A stretch of DNA of 64,000 nt, from NCBI RefSeq assembly GCF_900184245.1, contig NZ_FXXB01000005.1:62001-126000 (forward strand), given 5' to 3'. Source of the DNA: Brachybacterium massiliense. GTDB lineage: Bacteria > Actinomycetota > Actinomycetes > Actinomycetales > Dermabacteraceae. Positions within the stretch are counted from its first letter, which is position 1, and every line of letters starts with the position of its first letter. A program made the translations under genes and the position numbers. Below, piece by piece: positions 58,251-64,000 of the stretch. The notes beneath the pieces are model-generated. The model searched no databases and was not told the origin of the DNA. It saw only the letters and a program-made list of their open reading frames with translations.

Positions 58251-59312
58251 ATGCGCCGACACACCGACACCCCCGAGGACCAGCTCGCTCCCGCCGAGCG
58301 GCCTGCCCCCTTCCACCGCCTCGCGACACTGCGACCCGCCTGGGGGAGGTGGCACAAGCCGCTGCTGACCCTCGGTGCGGCATTCCTCGCCTACATCGTG
58401 CTGATCTCCGTGGTGCTGGTGCTGGCGATCCTGGTGCTCGCCCTGGTGCCCGGCGAGAACGTCACCCTCGGTGTGGCCAGCGGCGATCCCGCCAGCCCCC
58501 TCGACGTCACGCTCGCGCTCGCGATGGGGGCGACATGGGTGCCCGCCGGGATGATCGGGGTGCGCTTCGGCGGCTGGCGCCCGCTGGGCACGATCTGGTC
58601 GGTCGCTGCACGGGTGCGCCGGGGGCTGCTGCGCGGCTACGGGGCCTGGGGTGCGGCGATGGGCACGGTGGTGGTCGCGGTCGCCGCGGCCGCCGGGGCG
58701 ATCGCGGGAACAGGCGACGGTGCCGCCGCAGCGGGGGCCTCTGCGCCGCAGCTGCTGCTGGTGGCCCTGGTGGTGCTGGTCCTCGCCCCGGTGCAGGCGA
58801 TCGGGGTCGAGATGACCCTGCGCGGCGCGGTGATGCAGGCCGTCGGCACCTGGCTGCGCTCTCCCGTGCTGCCGATCCTCGCCGCCACCGGTGTGGTGCT
58901 GATCGGCCGGGAGCTCACCGCGGCCGTGGTGGTGCCCGCCCTCGCGCTCGCCCTCGCCGCTGCGGTGCTGGCCTGGAAGACCGGCGGCCTGGAGCTGCCG
59001 ATCGTGCTGAGCGGGAGCGTCATGATCGGCTCCCACCTGGTCTCCGCCGTCGGCGTCGGAACCGGCGCGGGAGCAGGCGCGGCCGCGCTCAACGCGGCGG
59101 CCGCCGCCCCGGGCACCTCCTCCGCCGCCCTCACCGACAGCGCCGCCCGGGCCGGGGACGCGGCGCTCGCCGGCGGCATCGGCGCGGCGATCACGCTGCT
59201 GGTGCTGACCGGCGCGAGCCTGCACTGGATCAGCTCCCGTGAGCGCATCGGGCTGCTGCAGCCCGTCACCCGCGCCGCCGGCGAGCCCGTTCCGGAGGCC
59301 GTGCCCTTCTGA
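58251..59312 (+). CDS. polytopic membrane protein, possibly CPBP-like
   Basis: 353 residues, about eight hydrophobic helices after a ~35-residue cytoplasmic N-terminus. The segment [20 protein letters not shown] (about 179-198) reads like the first CPBP/Abi motif (EExxxR...G), but with Val-Glu in place of the Glu-Glu pair and without clear second-motif histidines, apart from [15 protein letters not shown]. It is thus a weak or inactive member at best. A C-terminal Ala/Gly-rich loop (about 262-305) is low in complexity. Stands alone; ends 22 bases from the convergent exporter permease gene. Confidence 0.65.
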   Translation: MRRHTDTPEDQLAPAERPAPFHRLATLRPAWGRWHKPLLTLGAAFLAYIVLISVVLVLAILVLALVPGENVTLGVASGDPASPLDVTLALAMGATWVPAGMIGVRFGGWRPLGTIWSVAARVRRGLLRGYGAWGAAMGTVVVAVAAAAGAIAGTGDGAAAAGASAPQLLLVALVVLVLAPVQAIGVEMTLRGAVMQAVGTWLRSPVLPILAATGVVLIGRELTAAVVVPALALALAAAVLAWKTGGLELPIVLSGSVMIGSHLVSAVGVGTGAGAGAAALNAAAAAPGTSSAALTDSAARAGDAALAGGIGAAITLLVLTGASLHWISSRERIGLLQPVTRAAGEPVPEAVPF

Positions 59313-59333
59313 GGTCTCCGAGGCGGTGCCGCG

Positions 59334-60599
59334 TCAGCTGCGGATCGCGTCGATCACCCGGATGCGGGTGGCGATCAGCGCGGGCAGTGCGCCGGCCAGC
59401 ACACCCACTGCGGTCGCCGCGGCGAGGCCCGTGATCACCGCGCCCACCGGGAACGGCGGCAGATCCACCAGGCCGGCCCGGGCGAAGACGTCGGTCACGA
59501 ACGGTGCCTTCACCAGCGCCACCGCCGCCGCCACGCCCACCGCGCCAGCGATCACCGTCGCGACCACGGACTCCATCAGCCCCCCCATGAAGACCCTCCC
59601 GCCGGTGGCGCCGTAGGAGCGGCGGATCCCGATCTCCCGCACCCGGTAGCGCACGGTCACCAGGGAGATGTTCACCAGGCCCATCGCGCCCAGCAGCAGG
59701 ATCACCACGGCCACCCCCGCGATGGCGTAGCCGAACATCGAGAACACCTGCATCTGCTCCATGCCGAAGGAGCTCGGGTACACCTCGAAGTATCCGGCCG
59801 GCGTGTCCGAGAGGCGCTGGGCGAGGTGCTCGCGCACCTCCTCGCCCTGCTCGGGCGGGACCCAGGCGAGGTACTGCGAGGCCGCCGCGCCCTCCGGCCC
59901 CACGCCCGGCAGCGCGGCGATCCCGCCCATCGCGAGGTACGCCTGCGGGGCCCAGTCCGTGGAGGGATCTGCGGCCATCACCCCCACCACGGTCGCGATC
60001 TCCTTCTCGCTGGTGCCGCTCGGGCCGTACAGCGTGATGGTCTCGGTGCCGAGGTCAGGGCGGCCCAGCTGCTCGTACAGCGGCTGGTTCACCACGAGCG
60101 CGGGCGCCAGGCGCCGGTGATCGGAATCGGCCAGCCAGCGCCCCTCGGCGAGCTGGACGCGGTACATCGCGCCGTAGGCGGGATCCACCCCGGTCAGCTC
60201 GGCGCTCACCACCCCCTGCGGCGTCTGGATGCGGGTGCTCATATACGCCTGGCGGCTGCGCTGGGTGATGCCGAGGCGGTCCAGCTGCTCGAGCACGATC
60301 GCATCCTGCTCCGCGGGGGTGATCTCCTTCGCCGAGCTCGAGGACTGCTCGATGATGTCGCCCGCCTCGTCGAAGGTGAGGTGCTGGTCGCCGAGCGGCT
60401 GGATGGACAGCAGCGTGTCCCGCCCGCTGCTCTTCTCCATGGACTGCTGCAGCGCTCCGCCGAGCATGCCGCCTCCGCCCATCACGACGGTCAGCGCGAA
60501 CACGGAGAACGCGACACCGATCAGGGACAGCAGGATGCGGCCCTTGTGCACCCGCAGCTCGCCGTAGGCCTCGACGATCGAGGCGAGGAATCCGGTCAT
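59334..60599 (-). CDS. MacB-like ABC transporter permease
   Basis: 421 residues. One N-terminal helix (ILLSLIGVAFSVFALTVVMG), a ~230-residue extracellular MacB_PCD domain, then three C-terminal helices (YAIAGVAVVILLLGAMGLVN; VVATVIAGAVGVAAAVALV; VITGLAAATAVGVLAGALPA) with REIGIRRSYGATGGRVF between, which is the conserved FtsX/MacB loop. ATG overlaps the ATPase stop. With the ATPase and adaptor it forms a MacAB/YknXYZ-type exporter for peptides or envelope stress agents. Confidence 0.93.
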   Translation of the reverse strand: MTGFLASIVEAYGELRVHKGRILLSLIGVAFSVFALTVVMGGGGMLGGALQQSMEKSSGRDTLLSIQPLGDQHLTFDEAGDIIEQSSSSAKEITPAEQDAIVLEQLDRLGITQRSRQAYMSTRIQTPQGVVSAELTGVDPAYGAMYRVQLAEGRWLADSDHRRLAPALVVNQPLYEQLGRPDLGTETITLYGPSGTSEKEIATVVGVMAADPSTDWAPQAYLAMGGIAALPGVGPEGAAASQYLAWVPPEQGEEVREHLAQRLSDTPAGYFEVYPSSFGMEQMQVFSMFGYAIAGVAVVILLLGAMGLVNISLVTVRYRVREIGIRRSYGATGGRVFMGGLMESVVATVIAGAVGVAAAVALVKAPFVTDVFARAGLVDLPPFPVGAVITGLAAATAVGVLAGALPALIATRIRVIDAIRS

Positions 60600-61456
60600 G
60601 CCTGGGTCTCCTGGAGGGGTGCGGTCCGTGCGGCGTCGGCCGGTGGGGAGGTGCGGGCCGACGGGGCAGTGCTGACTGGCGGGGCGGTGCCGGCCGACGG
60701 GGCGCCGACGGCCTCGCGGCCCGCGCGGATCCCGACGGTCGCCGAGAGCGCCTCGCGCGCGCCGTCGGTGCGGACGTCGTGGAGGGTGCCCTCATCGAGC
60801 AGGAACGAACGCCGGGAGAGCGCCGCGACCTGCAGATCATGGGTGATGGTCACCAGCGCCGCCGAAGAGTCGCGGGCGATCTCGTCCAACAGAGCCATCA
60901 CGGCCTCGCCGGTGGTGACGTCGAGGGCACCGGTGGGCTCGTCGGCCAGGATCAGGCGTGGCCTGCGCACCAGGGCGCGGGCCACCGCCACCCGCTGCTG
61001 CTCCCCGCCGGAGAGGCGGGAGGGCAGCTGCTGGGCCCGATCGGCCAGACCCACCCGCTCGAGCATCTCCAGGGCGAGCTTCTCGCGCCGCCAGAACTGA
61101 CCGGCGCTGCCGTACATCAGCGGCATCATCACGTTCTCGAGCGCGGTGCGCCCCTCGAGCAGGTTGAACTGCTGGAACACGAAGCCGATCGAGGCGCCGC
61201 GCAGGCGGGCGCGCCGACGATCGCCGAGGCGGGAGACGTCCAGCCCGTCGAACAGCAGCTCGCCGCCGGTCTGGTGATCGATCAGGCCCAGCAGGTTCAG
61301 CAGGGTCGTCTTACCGGAGCCGGAGCGGCCGACGATCGCGACATGGTCACCGGCCTCGACGCTCAGGTCGATGCCGCGCAGGATGTGCAGCTCCTCGTGG
61401 CTGGGCAGCCGCACGGAGCGGCGCAGGTCGCGCAGCTCGAGCAGGGGCGCGCTCAC
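60596..61456 (-). CDS. MacB/LolD-like ABC transporter ATPase
   Basis: 286 residues from GTG 61456 (GTGA overlap with the adaptor gene). IVGRSGSGKTTLLNLLGLID, IGFVFQQFNLLEGRTALENV, LPSRLSGGEQQRVAVARALV, LILADEPTGALDVTTGEAV and ITHDLQVAALSRRSF: all motifs are intact, with the LSGGEQQR and FQQFNLL wording of the LolD/MacB subfamily. The last ~50 residues are an Ala/Pro-rich tail (TAPPVSTAPSARTSPPADAA) not needed for the family fold. Supplies energy to the permease next downstream. Confidence 0.93.
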   Translation of the reverse strand: MSAPLLELRDLRRSVRLPSHEELHILRGIDLSVEAGDHVAIVGRSGSGKTTLLNLLGLIDHQTGGELLFDGLDVSRLGDRRRARLRGASIGFVFQQFNLLEGRTALENVMMPLMYGSAGQFWRREKLALEMLERVGLADRAQQLPSRLSGGEQQRVAVARALVRRPRLILADEPTGALDVTTGEAVMALLDEIARDSSAALVTITHDLQVAALSRRSFLLDEGTLHDVRTDGAREALSATVGIRAGREAVGAPSAGTAPPVSTAPSARTSPPADAARTAPLQETQA

Positions 61457-62526
61457 CAGGCGTCCACGCTGTGCATGTCGTCCTCGGCGTCCACACCGGG
61501 AGCGAACTGGAGGACCTCCTGGCCCTCCTCGAGCCCCTCGGTGACCTCCACGGTGCCTTCGCCGCGCATGCCGAGGGTGACCTCGAGGGGCATCGGCTCG
61601 CCGGTCTCCTCGTCCATCGCGTACACGGTGCCGGAGGTGCCCTCGCCCTCCACCGCGGTGGTGGGCACGGTGAGCACGCCGGTGCGGGAGCCGAGATCCA
61701 CGGTCACCTGGACGCCGAGCCCCGGGACCACGCGTGCGTCGGCCGGGACGGGGCAGGTCAGCTGCGCGGCGGAGACCTCACCGCCGGAGGAGAGCGGCTC
61801 ACCGGTGAAGGGATCGACCTCGCCCTGCGGCGCCTCGGGCTGCTCCACCTCCGAGTCCTCGGTGATGGCGGGGGAGCCGCAGGTGACGGGGTCCTGGGAG
61901 GTGGGCAGCGCGGCGGTCGCCTTCAGGTCCACGTCCAGCAGGGACAGCTGCTGCTCGGGCGTGAGGTCCGCGATGATCGAGTAGGTGCCCGGGGAGATGG
62001 TGGCCACGGCATCGCCCTTGGCGAGCACGTCCCATTCGGCGACCTCCATCCCGCGGAGGGTGCCGGTCGCGGTGGCGACGAGGTTCAGATACCGGTACTC
62101 GGTCGCGGGTGCCTGCGGTGCCGGCGCCCGGGCGGCCTCCTCGCCCTCGCCCAGCTCCTCGGGTGCCATGGGCATCTCGATGATCTCGGGCTCGACCACC
62201 TGACGCACCTGCAGGATCCGCTGCCCCTGCTCCACGTGATCGCCGTTGTGCAGCCAGATCTTGGTGATCTCCCCGTCGGCCGTGGCCTTCAGCGGGGTGC
62301 CTGCGTCGGGCTGGACCATTGCTGCCAGCACCAGCTCGGAGGAGAGGTCGCCGGTCTCGACGGGGACCAGGGCGTACTGGTCGAACTCGGCGGTGGGGAA
62401 CTGCGGATCCTCCTCCGCCGCATCCGCGCCGGAGGGGAAGAAGGCCATCTTCACCAGTGCCAGGGCGATCAGGCTGAGGATCAGCATCCAGATCACGGGG
62501 AAGACATAGCGGCGCAGGGCGTCCAT
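61453..62526 (-). CDS. MacA/YknX-like membrane-fusion (HlyD) protein
   Basis: 357 residues from ATG 62526 (MDALRRYVFPVIWMLILSLI), one N-terminal membrane helix, remainder outside. AMVQPDAGTPLKATADGEI and KIWLHNGDHVEQGQRILQV are the lipoyl (biotinyl)-like half motif, with a matching second half (LNLVATATGTLRGMEVAEWD, VLAKGDAVATI). The usual long coiled-coil hairpin is replaced by a short Pro/Glu-rich segment (PEELGEGEEAARAPAPQA). C-terminal beta-barrel and membrane-proximal domains follow. First gene of the exporter operon. Confidence 0.9.
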   Translation of the reverse strand: MDALRRYVFPVIWMLILSLIALALVKMAFFPSGADAAEEDPQFPTAEFDQYALVPVETGDLSSELVLAAMVQPDAGTPLKATADGEITKIWLHNGDHVEQGQRILQVRQVVEPEIIEMPMAPEELGEGEEAARAPAPQAPATEYRYLNLVATATGTLRGMEVAEWDVLAKGDAVATISPGTYSIIADLTPEQQLSLLDVDLKATAALPTSQDPVTCGSPAITEDSEVEQPEAPQGEVDPFTGEPLSSGGEVSAAQLTCPVPADARVVPGLGVQVTVDLGSRTGVLTVPTTAVEGEGTSGTVYAMDEETGEPMPLEVTLGMRGEGTVEVTEGLEEGQEVLQFAPGVDAEDDMHSVDAW

Positions 62527-62732
62527 GGGCGCCTTTCGTTCAGGTCGACGACGGTGCCGACGGGGAAGGGGGACTGTGGATCCGCGACCGCTCGACGGGG
62601 GATGATGAGGAGGGCGGAGCGGTGCGCGAGCTTCCCAGTGTGTCTCGTACGGTGCGCCGTGACCACCGACTTCGGTGGAGATTCTGCGCAGAAGGATGGT
62701 CCCGTGGTCTGATGCGGGCGTACCGTGACGCA

Positions 62733-63668
62733 ATGACCGTCGACGCCGCCAGCCCCGCCGTGCCCGACCCGCTCCTGCTGCTGCCGCTGCGCCAGCGGTT
62801 CCTTGAGCAGCGTCTCGGCGTTCGCGCGGTGCACCTGCACCGCACCGGCCGCCCAGAGCTCAGCCACCGCTTCAGCGAGGACACCGCCGAGAACATCTAC
62901 TCGATCTCTAAGACGGTGACCGCGCTCGCCGTGGGCATCGCCGCCGCGGAGGGCCTGCTGGATATCGAGGACCTGCTCATCGACCACCTCGACGCCCCAC
63001 AGGGCGGATACGGTGCCGGCCTCGAGCAGGTGCGACTGCGCCACCTGCTGACCATGACCTCCGGGTCCCCGATCCTCGGCTTCCTCGACGAGCAGCGCGA
63101 CCACCCCGACCTCACCTCCCTCCTGCTGGGCACGGGACTGATCGCCGAGCCCGGGCAGCGCTGGGAGTACTCCAACGGCTCGATCTTCCTGCTCTCGCGC
63201 GTGCTCAGCGAGCGCACCGGGCAGAGCCTGCGCGACTGGCTGATGCCGCGCCTGTTCGAGCCGCTGGGGATCCTCAACCCGCAGTGGCACACCACCCGCG
63301 ACGGCCACAGCTGGGGCGCCACCGGCCTGCATCTGAAGAGCGGCCAGCTCGCCCGCATCGGTCGGCTCCTGCTGCAGGACGGGATGTACGACGGCGCACA
63401 GCTCGTGCCTGCCGCCTGGCTCGAGACGATGCGCTCGGACGATGCGTGGGTGGCCACCGGCGACCCCGAGCCCGAGAGCGCGCAGTACGGCTACGGGATC
63501 TGGAGATGCACGCCCGAGGGCGCCTGGCGGGCGGACGGCGCCTACGGGCAGCTGATCATCGTGCTGCCCGAGCAGGACGCCGCCGTCACGATCACCTCCC
63601 GGCTCGAGGGGCGCGGCGCGGCGGAGATCCTGCGGGCGGTGTGGGAGGAGCTGCTGCCGCTGCTGTGA
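62733..63668 (+). CDS. beta-lactamase-family serine hydrolase, cytoplasmic
   Basis: 311 residues from ATG 62733 (ATG 62712 is also in frame; no decisive ribosome site). Motifs of the class C/DD-peptidase fold: IYSISKTVTALAVG (SxxK), EYSNGSIFLLSRV (YSN, with DWLMPRLFEPLGI after) and a C-terminal ADGAYGQLIIVLPEQ in the KTG region (here GAYGQ, usual for esterase-like members). There is no signal peptide. Likely an esterase or amidase. Divergent from the exporter operon and 61 bases upstream of the CNNM gene. Confidence 0.88.
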   Translation: MTVDAASPAVPDPLLLLPLRQRFLEQRLGVRAVHLHRTGRPELSHRFSEDTAENIYSISKTVTALAVGIAAAEGLLDIEDLLIDHLDAPQGGYGAGLEQVRLRHLLTMTSGSPILGFLDEQRDHPDLTSLLLGTGLIAEPGQRWEYSNGSIFLLSRVLSERTGQSLRDWLMPRLFEPLGILNPQWHTTRDGHSWGATGLHLKSGQLARIGRLLLQDGMYDGAQLVPAAWLETMRSDDAWVATGDPEPESAQYGYGIWRCTPEGAWRADGAYGQLIIVLPEQDAAVTITSRLEGRGAAEILRAVWEELLPLL

Positions 63669-63729
63669 GCGGCCGCGGGCGAGAAGAGCTCTCAGCGGAG
63701 CACCCACGAGCACCCGGTAGCGTTGCGCC

Positions 63730-64000
63730 ATGGATTGGACAGCGCTCCTGAACCTCGGCCTGGTGTTCCTCTTCGTGCTCATCGGCGGCGTGTTCGCCGG
63801 CACGGAGATGGCGATCGTCAATCTCCGCGAATCGCAGATCAAGCAGCTCGAGGAGAGCGGCGGCAGCGGTGAGAGCACCGCGAAGCTGGTGCGCAATCCC
63901 AATCTGTTCCTCTCCGCCGTGCAGATCGGCGTGACCGTCGCCGGGTTCTTCTCCTCCGCCTACGGCGCCTCCACCATCGCGCCCTCCCTGGTGCCGGTGC
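63730..64000 (+). CDS. CNNM/CorC (hemolysin-type) transporter, N-terminal part (cut by window end)
   Basis: ATG 63730; the frame is open to the end of the window (90 codons). MDWTALLNLGLVFLFVLIGG, FAGTEMAIVNLRESQIKQLE and NPNLFLSAVQIGVTVAGFF are the beginning of a CNNM (DUF21) membrane domain, including the FxGTEMA and NLRE..I..L signature of this family. Complete members carry CBS and CorC_HlyC domains and move or sense magnesium or cobalt. Only the first ~90 residues can be judged. Confidence 0.88.
   Translation, partial: MDWTALLNLGLVFLFVLIGGVFAGTEMAIVNLRESQIKQLEESGGSGESTAKLVRNPNLFLSAVQIGVTVAGFFSSAYGASTIAPSLVPV

Noticed and set aside
62493-63902. 469-codon minus-strand frame
   Set aside because: Antisense to the serine hydrolase with intact SxxK and YSN motifs.
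1-64000. tRNA, rRNA, insertion sequences or phage genes
   Set aside because: I looked for cloverleaf arms, rRNA strings and transposase or integrase motifs and saw none.

Overview
The window is very GC-rich and densely coded, with GTG and ATGA/GTGA-coupled starts and twin-arginine and lipobox signals. It looks like a chromosomal segment of an actinobacterium; Brachybacterium or another member of the Dermabacteraceae is the best guess from protein flavour, but this is inference. The cyclophilin and rhomboid protease genes near 19-22 kb are commonly found close to the replication origin in Actinobacteria, and the 716-base gap after the rhomboid gene carries a cluster of DnaA boxes.

Layout. 1-11.8 kb: an export/glycosylation operon with two ABC exporter halves (the first with a wrecked nucleotide site), three glycosyltransferases and a protein with two kinase-like domains. 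12-16.4 kb: a DUF559 protein and a large YhgE/Pip membrane protein. 16.5-25 kb: housekeeping (GluQ, cyclophilin, rhomboid, pyroglutamyl peptidase, acetyltransferases, small membrane and secreted proteins). 25.4-29 kb: a heterodimeric ABC exporter. 29-34.7 kb: GH13 glycosidase, esterase, a regulator/serine-hydrolase operon, YciI protein. 34.7-44.5 kb: a LysR-controlled scavenging locus (polar amino-acid type ABC importer, two flavin monooxygenases, and a divergent FAD/NADP fusion protein) that resembles sulfur-compound utilisation loci. 44.5-50.1 kb: an erythromycin-esterase-like gene and an internally deleted copy of it, separated by an ArsR/SulP pair, then an aldo/keto reductase remnant and a methyltransferase. 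50.2-54.9 kb: histidine kinase, ABC-2 exporter and response regulator, interrupted by a visibly lower-GC plus-strand cassette coding a secreted two-cysteine glycine-rich protein and a 45-residue one-helix protein. 55-64 kb: a second two-component pair, an NADP-binding reductase, a MacAB-like exporter, a serine hydrolase and the start of a CNNM/CorC transporter.

The most unusual features are: (i) six copies of a 74-base imperfect palindrome centred exactly on GATATC, each next to GC-rich tandem or low-complexity sequence, three of which supply the last codons and stop of a gene; (ii) the low-GC secreted-peptide cassette inside a two-component/ABC-2 locus, a candidate antimicrobial-peptide and self-protection system; (iii) DnaA boxes away from dnaA/dnaN; (iv) the glycosyltransferase/double-kinase/asymmetric-exporter operon; (v) two similar candidate operators for the LysR locus. 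All function calls come from reading motifs; no database search was possible.
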